DNA from: JBBROS01 sp965260995
GTDB taxonomy: Bacteria > Pseudomonadota > Alphaproteobacteria > Acetobacterales > Acetobacteraceae
Direction of reading: 5' to 3'
DNA length: 64,000 bases
NCBI GenBank assembly: GCA_965260995.1
Contig: CBDHCD010000001.1
Coordinates: forward strand, 62,001 to 126,000
The notes beneath the pieces were generated by a model, which was not told the DNA's origin, did not search any database, and worked only from the letters and a program-made list of their open reading frames with translations. The translations under genes were made by a program, and so were the position numbers. Shown here piece by piece: positions 53,740 through 63,997 of the stretch (within the stretch, counting starts at the first letter, position 1; the number at the start of each line of letters is the position of its first letter).

Positions 53740-54645
53740 TCAGCCGACCGCGCGTTCGAGTTCGGCGACGGGCTGTCGGCCGATCTCGGAGGCGAACACG
53801 CGGTCGACGCGGTCCCAGCGGAAGTCGCGCAGCAGGCGGTCGAGCCGGGCGGCCGTGGCACCCAGGTTGACGGTGTGGCGGAAGCGGGCGCGGCGGGAAG
53901 CGCCGGCCACCTTCGGCTGGCCGGGGTCGATCTCCCAGGGGTGGAAGTAGAACACGCCGGGGCGGCCGTCCTCGGCGTGGAAGCGGCGGAGCAGGCCGCG
54001 GAACAGGGGGTATGGCATGAGGCGGAAGTAGCCGCCGCCGGCGATCGGCAGGTTGCGGCCGCCGAGGCGGGCGGTGGTCATCGGGATCTCGACGAGGCCT
54101 TCCGTGGGGCGGTAGGGAAAGCGCGGCGCGCCGGGGTCGCCGTAGAGATCGTGCCGGACTGGATAGACGCTGGAGCTGTAGCGGTGGCCGGTGGCTCGCA
54201 GCACGTCGAACGCCCAAGGGTTGCGGGGGCCGATGGAGAAGGTGGGCGCGCGGTAGCCGGCCACCGGGACGCCGCCGACCGACTCCAGGGCGCCCTTGGC
54301 GCGGAGCAGGTCGTCGCGGAACTGGGCGGGGGTGAGGGTGTGGACCAGGGCGTGGCCGTGGCCGTGGCTGGCCAGCTCGTGGCCGGCGGCGACGATGCGG
54401 CGCACGACTTGCGGGTAGCGCTCGGCGATCCAGCCCAGGGTGAAGAAGGTGGCGTGAACGCCCGCGCGGTCGAACTGGGCGAGGACGCGGTCCATGTTGG
54501 CTTCGACCCGGCAGGGCATGGCGTCCCAGCGCGACGGGTCGATCACGGAGGCGAAGGCCTGGACATGGAAGTAGTCCTCCACGTCCACGGACATCGCATT
54601 GACCGGGGCGTTGACCGGGCCGTGCGCCGGGGCGGGCGGCATCAA
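53740..54645 (-). CDS. XrtA-associated polysaccharide deacetylase
   Basis: 301 aa. NAMSVDVEDYFHVQAF near the N-terminus, SHGHGHALVHTLTP with zinc-binding His pair, and the APTFSIGPRNPWAFDVL and FYFHPWEIDPGQP blocks match the PEP-CTERM locus deacetylase group (TIGR03006 with DUF3473-like C-terminus). It hydrolyses N-acetyl groups from the exopolysaccharide, giving free amino groups. Overlaps the ATPase gene by 4 bp. Confidence 0.92.
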   Translation of the reverse strand: MMPPAPAHGPVNAPVNAMSVDVEDYFHVQAFASVIDPSRWDAMPCRVEANMDRVLAQFDRAGVHATFFTLGWIAERYPQVVRRIVAAGHELASHGHGHALVHTLTPAQFRDDLLRAKGALESVGGVPVAGYRAPTFSIGPRNPWAFDVLRATGHRYSSSVYPVRHDLYGDPGAPRFPYRPTEGLVEIPMTTARLGGRNLPIAGGGYFRLMPYPLFRGLLRRFHAEDGRPGVFYFHPWEIDPGQPKVAGASRRARFRHTVNLGATAARLDRLLRDFRWDRVDRVFASEIGRQPVAELERAVG

Positions 54646-55625
54646 ACGCCGAGCATCTGGGTCAGGCGGCGGAAGACGCGCTCGCGCTGGGCCATCTGGT
54701 GTTCGAGCGCCTCGACGCGCAGCAGCAGGTCGGGGGCGTCCGCACCGTGGCTCGCGCCGTTGAGGGCGGGCCGGTCATGCAGCTCCGGCGGCTGGTAATC
54801 CTGGCGCACGCCTTCGAGGTCCTGGGCCAGCTCGATGGCGGTGCTGTCGACGACCTCCCGGGTGATGTGGTGGGTTTCCTCCAGCACGCCGTAGAGCAGG
54901 ATGCGCGAGCAGAGGCGGTTGATGCGGCGGGGGATGCCGCCGGTGTGGTCGAACACGGCGGCGAAGGCGTCGTCGTCCCAGGCCGGGTCCTGGGCCCAGC
55001 CGGCGGCGGTGAGGCGGTGCTCGATGTAGGCGCGGGTCTCGTCCTGACTGAGCGGGCCGAGGTGGTAGCTGGTCAGCACGCGCTGGCGGAGCTGGTCGAG
55101 GCTGGGGCTGGCCAGCATGCGGCGGAACTGGGGCTGGCCGAGCAGGATGGTCTGCAGCGAGGTGCGGCCTTCCACGGTGATGTTGGACAGCATCCGCAAC
55201 TCCTCGAGGGCTGCCATGGACAGGTTCTGCGCCTCGTCGACGATCAGCAGGCAGCGGCGCCCGGCTTCGTAGTGCTGGCGCAGCACGTGCTCGAAGCGGG
55301 TGAGCAGGGCGGACTTGGTCAGCGACTCGTCGTTGAGGCCGAAGCCGGCCATGGCGAGGCGGAACAGGTCGCCTTCCGAGAGCTGGGTGGTGCTGATGCG
55401 GGCGACGGCGAAGGCGGACGCGTCCATCTGGGAGCGGAGCCACTCGACGAGGGTGGTCTTGCCGGCGCCGACCTCCCCGGTGATGATGATGAAGCCCTCG
55501 CCTTGGGCGAGGCCGTAGTTGAGGTGGGCGATCGCCTTGCTGTGGCCGCGGCTGCCGAAGAAGAAGCGGCTGTCGGGCGTCAGCTGGAACGGCGTGGCCG
55601 TCAGGTTGTAGAAGGTCTCGTACAC
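54642..55625 (-). CDS. XrtA-associated AAA ATPase (ExeA-like, TIGR03015 type)
   Basis: 327 aa. The start YETFYNLTATPFQLTPDSRFFF is diagnostic for the ExeA/PEP-CTERM secretion ATPase group. Walker A GEVGAGKTTL (residues 50-59), Walker B CLLIVDEAQNL, sensor and RRINRLCSRIL lid. The C-terminus (ALEHQMAQRERVFRRLTQML) is a likely coiled coil. It couples ATP hydrolysis to export or assembly at the envelope. 12-bp downstream of the outer-membrane protein gene. Confidence 0.93.
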   Translation of the reverse strand: MYETFYNLTATPFQLTPDSRFFFGSRGHSKAIAHLNYGLAQGEGFIIITGEVGAGKTTLVEWLRSQMDASAFAVARISTTQLSEGDLFRLAMAGFGLNDESLTKSALLTRFEHVLRQHYEAGRRCLLIVDEAQNLSMAALEELRMLSNITVEGRTSLQTILLGQPQFRRMLASPSLDQLRQRVLTSYHLGPLSQDETRAYIEHRLTAAGWAQDPAWDDDAFAAVFDHTGGIPRRINRLCSRILLYGVLEETHHITREVVDSTAIELAQDLEGVRQDYQPPELHDRPALNGASHGADAPDLLLRVEALEHQMAQRERVFRRLTQMLGV

Positions 55626-55637
55626 GGTGCGATCCGT

Positions 55638-57368
55638 TCAGAAGCTCTTGCGCAGGCCGACGATCACGGCGTTCTCGGTGTAGTCGCCGCGGCCGAGGAC
55701 GAAGTTCGCGTTGGCCGCCGGCAGGCCGCTGAGGTTACCGCCTGATTGGTTAATGAAACTGTAGCGGACGCTGCCGCTCAGCGTCTCGGTGAAGCGCTTG
55801 TTGAGGGCGGCGGTGATCGCGAGGGTGCGCTGCTGGCCGCCGGAGCCGGAGCGCAGCCGGGAGGTGTTGTCGGTGGTGCCGTACTGCACGAAGGCGAGGC
55901 TGTTGAGGTCGGGCGCGAGGTCGTGCTGCCAGGAGGCGCTGGCGTAGACGCTGTTGGACTTGGTGCCGGGCGGGATGAGGGCCGGGGCCGCGCCGCCGTT
56001 CAAGAAAGTGGGCAGGGTGGTCAGCGTCGTGCGCTCCTCGCTGACCACGCCGAGGGAGAAGCTGTCGCGGTCGCGCAGCAGGAGCGCGGTCACGGACAGG
56101 CGGCGGGCGCGGTAGATGCCGTTCTGGACGCCGAAGGTGCTGCCGTAGCCGACGGGGGCGCCGGTGATGGTGTCGGTGACCAGGCCGGTCGGCCCGACGC
56201 TGGTGACTTCGAGGACGTTTTGCGCCTGCTCGAGGTCGGTCGTCAGCCCGGTGGTGTAGCGGCCGATCAGCCTGGTGCGGGCGGTGGGGGCGACCTGGCC
56301 GGTGAAGAAGAAGGAGCTGATGCCGTCGCGGCGGCCGTAAAGCAGGGTCAGGGTGGTGTCGGGCGAAGGGGCGTAGCGCGCGCCGACGTTCCAGGTGGGC
56401 TCGTTGATGCGGACGTCGGGCAGGCCGCTGTAACGGATGTCCTGGTAGCCGACGCCGGCCAGGAGCGTGACTTGGCGGGTGAGGGCGAAGCCGAACTCGT
56501 TCTCGACCTGGTTGCGGTGGGCGTTGGCGTAGGAGCCGCTGCCGTTATACTGCGTCGCCTCGGCGAAGATCAGGTCGTTGAAGCGGCCGAGGTTCTCGCC
56601 GGTGGTGAAGGAGGCGCGTTCGCGCTGGGTGGTCAGGTTGCCGAGCGCGCCGTAGCCCGGGGTGTTGAAGGCCCCGAACGCGCCTTGGCCGGCGGCGGCG
56701 AATGGTTGGTCCTGGGCGTTCTGCGTGGTGCGGGCGTAGGAGTAGCCGATCTGGCCGGTGCCCCAGCCGCCGAAGCGGTGCTGGGCGTAGGGGGTGACCG
56801 CGAAGGAGGCGGTCTGCGCGTCGTCCTGGCGGTTGTAGGTCGTGCTGGAGTACTGGTTCAGCCCGGCGCCGGTGAGCGAGGTCCGGACGATGCTGCCGCG
56901 CACGTCGAGGAACACGGCGTCCGGCACGATGGTGGCCAGGGCCTGGCCGTTGCCGAACTGGTCGAAGCGGTTCTGGCTGCCGTGCCCGGCGTAGACGGTG
57001 TAGAGCGGGCTGTAGTTGAGGTTGACCTGCAGGCGCGGACGGTCGCCGCTGACGATGATCTGGGGGATGAAGCGGGTGAACACGTCGGCCTCGCGCCGGC
57101 GGCTCGACCGGAGCGCGTTGTCGGTGACGCCGACCTCCATGCCGAGCGAGGGCGTGATGATCCAGGCCGGGGTGATGGACGAGGCGGCCGTGGTCTCGAA
57201 GTAGCGTTGCAGCTGGGGCCTGAGGTCGCCGACGCGGGTGTCGGTGCCGACGTTGGGCAGCAGGCCGCCGGCGTAGGGGCGCGCGCCGTAGAAGCCCTGC
57301 GCGGCGGCCGCGTGCATCGACAGGCACGCGCCGGCGGCGGCGCTGGCGGCGAGGAAACGGTGAGCCAT
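55638..57368 (-). CDS. XrtA/PEP-CTERM-associated outer membrane protein (TIGR03016 type)
   Basis: 576 aa with a signal peptide (MAHRFLAASAAAGACLSMHAAAAQG). The body is rich in aromatic residues alternating over short strands and ends ...NAVIVGLRKSF with terminal Phe, as expected of a beta-barrel. Repeated features include PSLGMEVGVTDNALRSSRREADVF, which matches the start of this family, and GRYTTGLTTDLEQ. It probably forms the outer-membrane side of the exopolysaccharide system; the locus has no Wza-like gene, so this protein may be the channel. Lies between the kinase and ATPase genes. Confidence 0.88.
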   Translation of the reverse strand: MAHRFLAASAAAGACLSMHAAAAQGFYGARPYAGGLLPNVGTDTRVGDLRPQLQRYFETTAASSITPAWIITPSLGMEVGVTDNALRSSRRREADVFTRFIPQIIVSGDRPRLQVNLNYSPLYTVYAGHGSQNRFDQFGNGQALATIVPDAVFLDVRGSIVRTSLTGAGLNQYSSTTYNRQDDAQTASFAVTPYAQHRFGGWGTGQIGYSYARTTQNAQDQPFAAAGQGAFGAFNTPGYGALGNLTTQRERASFTTGENLGRFNDLIFAEATQYNGSGSYANAHRNQVENEFGFALTRQVTLLAGVGYQDIRYSGLPDVRINEPTWNVGARYAPSPDTTLTLLYGRRDGISSFFFTGQVAPTARTRLIGRYTTGLTTDLEQAQNVLEVTSVGPTGLVTDTITGAPVGYGSTFGVQNGIYRARRLSVTALLLRDRDSFSLGVVSEERTTLTTLPTFLNGGAAPALIPPGTKSNSVYASASWQHDLAPDLNSLAFVQYGTTDNTSRLRSGSGGQQRTLAITAALNKRFTETLSGSVRYSFINQSGGNLSGLPAANANFVLGRGDYTENAVIVGLRKSF

Positions 57369-57387
57369 GGCGTCAGCCGCCCATGCC

Positions 57388-58545
57388 TCAGTTGTAGGAG
57401 CCGAAGTAGTCGTAGGCGCCGAAGGTGTGGCTCGTGGTCATGCGCACCTTGTTCAAGATCATCGTGATGTTCGGGCAGACGTGAACCAGATCGATGGCCG
57501 CTTCAACCTCCGTCCGCTGGGTTCGCTCCGCTTCGACGACCAGTACGACTTGTCCGACGTGGGGCGCAAGGGTGTGCGGGTCGCTGGTGGACAGGCAGGG
57601 CGGGGCGTCGAGCATGATGAGGTGCTTGGGGAAGCGGCGGGCGAGGCGGGTGAGGGCGGGGACGAGCGGCTGCAAGGCGGCGGGGCCGGCGCCGTTCTGG
57701 GCGGCGCCGGGCGTCTTGGTGCCGACAGGCAGGATGGTGAGGTTGGGGATGGCGGTGGCGTGCAGCACGCTGTCGGGGGAGAGGGAGGGGTCGGCGACGA
57801 GGTCGAGAAAGCCCTTGGCCTTGCCGAGGCCGAGCTGCTCGGAGAGGGGCATGACCTTGGAGTCCATGTCGACCAGCATGACGGCGTCGGCGCCGTTCTG
57901 GGCGATGCTGCCGGCCAGGTTGAGGGCGGTGAAGCTCTTGCCTTCGCCGGGCCGGGCGCTGGTGACCATGAGCACGTTGCGCACGGCCGGGGCGGCGGCG
58001 CTCTCGTGGCGGGTGCGCAGGATGCGGCCGATCGAGATTCGGTATTCCTCGGAGATGCGGGAGCGGGTGGCGCGGGCGACGACCATGCCGGCGCGCTCGA
58101 GGGCGTCGAGCTCGACCTGCTGCGGCGGCGGCGGGCGCTCGGCGGGCGCGGCGGCTGGCTGGCCGGGCGGGATGGCGAACGGGTCGGGCGAGGGCCGCGC
58201 GGCCGGCGGAACGGGGGACGGCCGGGCGGCGTCGTCGGCCGGGGGAGGCGGAGGGTAAGGCGTGCCGGCGGGCGGCAGGACGGAAGGTGGCGTGCCGGCG
58301 GGCGGCAGGACGAAGGGCTGGAACGCGCGGACGAGGGCGTTGGGCGCGGCGTCGGCGGCCGGGTCGTGGCCGGGGCGGCCCGGCGGCGGGAGCGGCTCGC
58401 CCGCGCCGTCCGGGACGCTGGCGGGGGGGAGGCCGGCGGGGGGAAGGCTGGCCGGGGGAAGGCTGGCGGGCGGGGGATTGCCCGAGGCGGCGTCGCGCAG
58501 GCGGGCGGCGGCGCGCTCGATCAGGTGGTCGGAACGGGGGCTCAT
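57388..58545 (-). CDS. XrtA-associated tyrosine autokinase (BY-kinase)
   Basis: 385 aa from MSPRSDHLIERAAARLRDA, which corresponds to the N-terminal helix of this family; a longer frame upstream is not conserved. A Pro/Ala-rich linker of about 120 residues contains repeats (PPASLPPASLPPAGLPPASVP). The kinase core has Walker A TSARPGEGKSFTALN (K203), Walker A' VMLVDMDSKVM and the Walker B-like LIMLDAPP, and the C-terminus is a tyrosine cluster (FGAYDYFGSYN). It phosphorylates itself and controls polymer length. No Wzc-type periplasmic chain-length domain is fused or adjacent. Confidence 0.9.
   Translation of the reverse strand: MSPRSDHLIERAAARLRDAASGNPPPASLPPASLPPAGLPPASVPDGAGEPLPPPGRPGHDPAADAAPNALVRAFQPFVLPPAGTPPSVLPPAGTPYPPPPPADDAARPSPVPPAARPSPDPFAIPPGQPAAAPAERPPPPQQVELDALERAGMVVARATRSRISEEYRISIGRILRTRHESAAAPAVRNVLMVTSARPGEGKSFTALNLAGSIAQNGADAVMLVDMDSKVMPLSEQLGLGKAKGFLDLVADPSLSPDSVLHATAIPNLTILPVGTKTPGAAQNGAGPAALQPLVPALTRLARRFPKHLIMLDAPPCLSTSDPHTLAPHVGQVVLVVEAERTQRTEVEAAIDLVHVCPNITMILNKVRMTTSHTFGAYDYFGSYN
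58420..58477 (-). repeat. In-frame 15-bp repeats in the autokinase linker
   Basis: Three or four imperfect 15-bp units (plus-strand GGCTGGCGGGGGGA-type) encode PPASL-PPASL-PPAGL-PPASV. Same period as the repeats in PrsK and the GT4 gene. Confidence 0.8.
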
Positions 58546-59003
58546 GCCGGGCGGCCGACCTGCCGGGCCAGCACGAGGCCGGCACACCGACTGAACATCA
58601 GGTAATGTTTCATCGAGATGGCACCTTGGATGAAGTCGTCGGCGCGGCGTCGCGTGCGGTACTCGTACCACTTTAGTTGTTGCGCGTCACGCGATGCGGG
58701 CCTGATTGGTGGCCGCCGCGGCATTTTTGTGACGAAACTCAACAATTCAGGTTCAAGCTGAGGCATCAGTTTCGCTCGTCTCGATTGCGGCTTAAGCTCG
58801 AATGAGCTAGTGGACGGTGTGGCGGCGTGTTGGCGGCCAACTGCTTCATCGCCTGTTGTTTTGCGTCGTGGACGTTAACGAAATGGTGTCGTCGGTGTGA
58901 ATAGCACGGTAACGTATTCCAGTTCGTTGCGTTCGTGCTATAAGCAATTCGGCGCAGGCTGTCGGGAGGTGGCCGCGGCTGCTGGCGGCGATGAGGGTGT
59001 GGC
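58546..59003. promoter_or_regulatory. Divergent control region of the XrtA locus
   Basis: 458 bp, markedly more AT-rich than its surroundings, between the autokinase (minus) and sugar-transferase (plus) operons. No reliable gene: a 79-codon minus-strand frame lacks a ribosome site and protein character. It must hold the promoters for both halves of the locus. A sigma-54-like element reading toward the autokinase is described separately. The plus-strand gene has a GAGGG ribosome site in GAGGGTGTGGCATG. Confidence 0.6.
58655..58670 (-). promoter_or_regulatory. Candidate sigma-54 (-24/-12) promoter for the exosortase operon
   Basis: On the minus strand TGGTACGAGTACCGCA keeps the invariant GG and GC ten bases apart and matches ten of the twelve non-N positions loosely (TGG-ACG...GCA), with mismatches at the C of TGGCAC and both T of TTGC. 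It lies about 110 nt before the autokinase ATG. The locus encodes a sigma-54-dependent activator (PrsR), so such a promoter is expected. The core GGTAC..GTACC is also a palindrome and could be a regulator site instead. Confidence 0.45.
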
Positions 59004-60341
59004 ATGACAAGGTTCGTCGGTCGTCATATTGCGCCTGAAATGCTTGCGCTTTCGTTACTTGAAGTCGGCCTCGCGTTCTTGCTGGCCTACGCCGTGCTGT
59101 CGCCGGACGGGCTGAACGGTGGGCTGCAGCCGTCGGCGGCCTCGCACGCGCTGGTGGTGGCGCTGACGGTGGCGTTCACGTCGTTCCTGCTCGGGCTGTA
59201 TCGGCCGCAGCTGTTCACGCAGACCCGGTCCTTGATGTTGAACACGGCGCTGGGCGGGGTGGTCGCGTTCCCGGTGGTGTGGCTGGTGAGCGAGGCGATG
59301 GGAATCTCGTCGGACTGGCTGGTGGGGCCTGACCAGGTGTGGCCGCGAAAGATCCTGGCGACCTGGGTCGCGACCCTGCTCGTGATCCGGCTGTGCTTCC
59401 TGCTCGCGGTGCGCTCGAAGGTGTTCGTGGGCCGGGTGGCGATCCTGGGCGCGCCGGCGGAGGTGGCCGGCACGGTGGCGGCGATCCGGACCGGGCGGGC
59501 GGGCTTCCTCGAAGTCACCGGCGTCGTCTCGCCCGGCGACGCGCCGTCGGGGCTGCGGGCGACGGGGGTGCGGCTGGTCGTGACGACCGCGGCAACGTTC
59601 GCGGCCATGGGAGGCGAGGTCCGGGAGGCCTTCACGGCGGCCAAGGTGAAGCTTGAGCCGGAGCCGGTGTTCTGGGAGCGGCGTCTGCGGCGCATCGACG
59701 TCGACGGGCTGACGGCAGAGTGGTTCGCCGCACTCGAGCGGCGGCCGTACGGCCGGGTGCAGGCGGCGGTGACCCGGGTGGGCGACGTCCTGCTGAGCCT
59801 GGTGTTCCTGGTGTTCACTTTGCCGCTGATGCTGCTGGTGGCGCTGCTGGTGCGGCTGGATAGCGCCGGGCCGGTGCTGTATCGGCAGGAGCGGGTCGGG
59901 CTGGACGGGCGGCCGTTCGTGCTGCTGAAGTTCCGCAGCATGCGGACCAACGCCGAGGCGCGCGGCCCGGCCTGGGCGCAGCTGCGCGACCCGCGGGTGA
60001 CGCGCGTCGGCGCGTTCATGCGGCGGACGCGGATCGACGAGCTGCCGCAGCTGCTCAACGTGCTGCGCGGGGAGATGAGCTTCATCGGGCCTCGGCCGGA
60101 GCGGCCGCATTTCGTCGAGCAATTGTCGGAGGTGATCCCGCACTACCATGAGCGGGCCCGGGTCAAGCCCGGCCTGACGGGCTGGGCGCAGGTCAACTTC
60201 CCTTACGGAGCCTCGGTCGAGGACGCGCGGGCCAAGCTGTCGTACGACTTATACTACGTGAAGAACCGCAGCCTGCTGCTCGACGTGTTGATCCTGTTCG
60301 CGACCGTGCGGGTGATCCTGTTCCAGGAAGGCGCGCGGTGA
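59004..60341 (+). CDS. XrtA-associated polyprenyl-phosphate sugar transferase (TIGR03013/EpsB type)
   Basis: 445 aa. Four to five N-terminal helices (LSLLEVGLAFLLAYAVL, LVVALTVAFTSFLLGLY, and others) precede a Rossmann-like domain (VAILGAPAEVAGTVAAI) and a C-terminal bacterial sugar transferase domain: YRQERVGLDGRPFVLLKFRSM, RTRIDELPQLLNVLRGEMSFIGPRPERP and KPGLTGWAQVNFPYG. It transfers the first sugar-1-phosphate to undecaprenyl phosphate to begin repeat synthesis. ATG with GAGGG upstream. First gene of the plus-strand half of the XrtA locus. Confidence 0.93.
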   Translation: MTRFVGRHIAPEMLALSLLEVGLAFLLAYAVLSPDGLNGGLQPSAASHALVVALTVAFTSFLLGLYRPQLFTQTRSLMLNTALGGVVAFPVVWLVSEAMGISSDWLVGPDQVWPRKILATWVATLLVIRLCFLLAVRSKVFVGRVAILGAPAEVAGTVAAIRTGRAGFLEVTGVVSPGDAPSGLRATGVRLVVTTAATFAAMGGEVREAFTAAKVKLEPEPVFWERRLRRIDVDGLTAEWFAALERRPYGRVQAAVTRVGDVLLSLVFLVFTLPLMLLVALLVRLDSAGPVLYRQERVGLDGRPFVLLKFRSMRTNAEARGPAWAQLRDPRVTRVGAFMRRTRIDELPQLLNVLRGEMSFIGPRPERPHFVEQLSEVIPHYHERARVKPGLTGWAQVNFPYGASVEDARAKLSYDLYYVKNRSLLLDVLILFATVRVILFQEGAR

Positions 60342-60405
60342 GGCGATGACGCGACTGTCCGAGGCCGGCGACGGCGTGGGCGGGGCGGCGGGATAGGGGC
60401 CGGAC

Positions 60406-62577
60406 GTGAGCCCGAACGCGCTCCTGCTCGGCTCCTGCGCCACGCTCTACCTGGCGCTGACGACCATGATCGTTTGGCGGACCCGGCGGCGGGAGCCGCT
60501 GCTGTTGGCGGTGTGCTGTCTCGTGACCGCGGGCTGGGCCGGCGCCGGGCTGCTGTGGCCGGAGGCGGCGACGACCGGGATCAATGGCGGGGCGGACCTG
60601 GTGCGGGCGCTGGCCTGGTTCGGCTTCGTGTACTATCTGTATTGCGACGCGGGGCTGGGCACGCGGGCGCACGTCGCGGGGTTCGGGGCCGCCGGGCTGT
60701 GCGCCGCGGCGGCGGGGGCGGCGGCGCTGCTGATGCCGGTGGACCGGCCGTCGCTGTTCTCGTTGATCGTGATGGCGCGCCTCGGCCTGGCGGTGACGGA
60801 GCTGCTGCTGATCGAGAACCTCTACCTCAACCTGCCGAGCCACGCGCGGTGGCACGTGGCGCTGCCGTCCGTGCTGCTCGGCGCGCTGGCGTGCTTCGAC
60901 ATCGTGCTGTGCGCCGACATGGCGGTGTTCCACGCGGCGTCGGGGCCGCTGATCGGGGCGCGGACGCTCGGCATGATCATCATCGCGCCGCTGCTGATGG
61001 TGGCGGCGGCGCGGGGGCAGCGGCGGCAGGGGCGGATGCAGCTGTCGCGCTCGGCCGTGTTCCACAGCGCGACGCTGGTGCTGAGCGGCGGCGTGCTGCT
61101 GGCGCTGGCGGTGATGGGCGAGGTGTTCCGCCACCTCGACCATTCCTGGGGCTGGCTGGCGGAGGCGGGGCTCGCGTTCGCGGCGCTGATCGCGATCGGG
61201 CTGATGCTGACCTCGGCCTCGGCGCGGTCGCGCATCCACCGGCTGGTGGTCGATCATTTCTTCGTCGACCGCTACGACTACCGCCGCGAGTGGCTGGCCT
61301 GCATCCGGACGCTGGCGGGCGACGACGGCGACCGGCACAGCGCGTTGCCGACCCGGGCGGTGCGGACGCTGGCCTCCTTGGTGGACAGCCCGGCGGGGCT
61401 GCTGCTGCTGCGCGACGGCGGGACCGGGCCGTTCGGCTGGGCCGGGTCGTGGAACATGCCGTCCGTCGAGGCGCTGCCGGCCGGGCACCCGGTGGCGGAG
61501 GCGGTGCGGGACGGGTCGTGGATCGCCCGGCTGGACGGCGACGCGGCCGCCTTGCTCGGAGCGCCGCTCGACGGGCTGGGGCCGCTGTGGCTGGCGGTGC
61601 CGCTCGTGCACCGGGAGCAGGTGACGGGGCTGGTGCTGCTCGCGCCGCCGCGGGCGCCGTTCCCGCTGGAACAGGAGGTGTTCGACTTGCTGCGCGTGGT
61701 GGGCCAGGAGGTGGCGACGTACCTGGCCGAGCAGCAGATGACGCAGGTGCTGCTGCAAACGCGGCAGATGCACGACTACGGCAAGCGGTTCGCGTTCGTG
61801 GCGCACGACATCAAGAACGTGTCGAGCCAACTGGCGCTGCTGCTGAGCAACGCGCAGACGCACATCAGCAACCCCGCGTTCCAGCAAGACATGCTCGACA
61901 CCGTGGGCGCGTCGGTGCGCAAGATCACGGCGCTGCTGGAGCGGCTGGAGCGGCCGGAGGTGGACCGGGCGCCGGCGGCGCTGGCGCCGCTGCCGCGGCT
62001 GGAAGCGCTGGTCGGGACCTACCGGCGGGTGCGCGGCGTCGAGGTGACGCTCGACAACGACGGCTCGACCGGGGCCGTGGCGATGGGGGTGGAGGCGTTC
62101 GAGACGGCGTTGACCCATCTGCTGAACAATGCGGTCGAGGCGTCGGGCGGGCGAGGGGTGATGATCCAGGTGCGGCACGAGGCGCGTCAGGTGGTGATCG
62201 ACGTGATCGACGGCGGGCCTGGCATGTCGGCGGAGTTCGTGCGCGACGAGCTGTTCCGGCCGTTCAGCACGTCCAAGGCGTCCGGCTCGGGCATCGGGGC
62301 GTTCCAGGCGCGGGAGCTGGTGCGCGAGGCCGGGGGGGAGCTGGTGGCGATCAGCCAGCCGGGGGCGGGGACGACGATGCGGCTGCTGCTGCCGCGCACG
62401 GGCGCGCCGGGCCGTTCGGCGGCGGAGGAGGGCGTGGCCGGGGTGCCGGACTCGGCGGCCCCCGGTTTGGCGGTCCCTGGCTTGGCGGTCCCTGGCTTGG
62501 CGGTCCCTGGCTTGGCGGTCCCTGGCTTGGCGGTCCCTGGCTTGGCGGCGCGCACGCTGTCGGTGGCGGAGGGCTGA
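60406..62577 (+). CDS. prsK: Sensor histidine kinase PrsK (XrtA/PEP-CTERM system)
   Basis: 723 aa from GTG. About eight N-terminal helices (first LLLGSCATLYLALTTMIVW) are followed by a GAF-like domain (residues about 320-440), then a HisKA-like box with H467 in FVAHDIKNVSSQLALLL, N-box HLLNNAVEASGG, G1 DGGPGMSAEF and G2 GSGIGAFQAREL; PGAGTTMRLLLP closes the ATPase domain. The last residues are a repeated tail, PGLAV x5 (15-bp units 62461-62550). It senses an unknown envelope cue and phosphorylates PrsR. Paired with the next gene. Confidence 0.92.
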   Translation: MSPNALLLGSCATLYLALTTMIVWRTRRREPLLLAVCCLVTAGWAGAGLLWPEAATTGINGGADLVRALAWFGFVYYLYCDAGLGTRAHVAGFGAAGLCAAAAGAAALLMPVDRPSLFSLIVMARLGLAVTELLLIENLYLNLPSHARWHVALPSVLLGALACFDIVLCADMAVFHAASGPLIGARTLGMIIIAPLLMVAAARGQRRQGRMQLSRSAVFHSATLVLSGGVLLALAVMGEVFRHLDHSWGWLAEAGLAFAALIAIGLMLTSASARSRIHRLVVDHFFVDRYDYRREWLACIRTLAGDDGDRHSALPTRAVRTLASLVDSPAGLLLLRDGGTGPFGWAGSWNMPSVEALPAGHPVAEAVRDGSWIARLDGDAAALLGAPLDGLGPLWLAVPLVHREQVTGLVLLAPPRAPFPLEQEVFDLLRVVGQEVATYLAEQQMTQVLLQTRQMHDYGKRFAFVAHDIKNVSSQLALLLSNAQTHISNPAFQQDMLDTVGASVRKITALLERLERPEVDRAPAALAPLPRLEALVGTYRRVRGVEVTLDNDGSTGAVAMGVEAFETALTHLLNNAVEASGGRGVMIQVRHEARQVVIDVIDGGPGMSAEFVRDELFRPFSTSKASGSGIGAFQARELVREAGGELVAISQPGAGTTMRLLLPRTGAPGRSAAEEGVAGVPDSAAPGLAVPGLAVPGLAVPGLAVPGLAVPGLAARTLSVAEG
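62461..62550 (+). repeat. Six 15-bp repeats encoding the PGLAV tail of PrsK
   Basis: CCTGGCTTGGCGGTC occurs four times exactly, with one variant at each end. It codes Pro-Gly-Leu-Ala-Val pentapeptides near the C-terminus, outside the kinase domain. Near-identity indicates recent expansion, so length may vary between strains. Confidence 0.95.
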
Positions 62578-62587
62578 GGCGTTGGGC

Positions 62588-63997
<1,410 letters not shown>

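Noticed and set aside
58820..58835. Plus-strand sigma-54-like TGGCGGCGTGTTGGCG
   Set aside because: Only the GG-N10-GC spacing fits; most other consensus bases differ. Kept as a note, not as a feature.
58766..59005. 79-codon minus-strand frame in the XrtA divergent region
   Set aside because: No ribosome site, would start inside the sugar transferase ribosome-binding region, composition unlike real genes.
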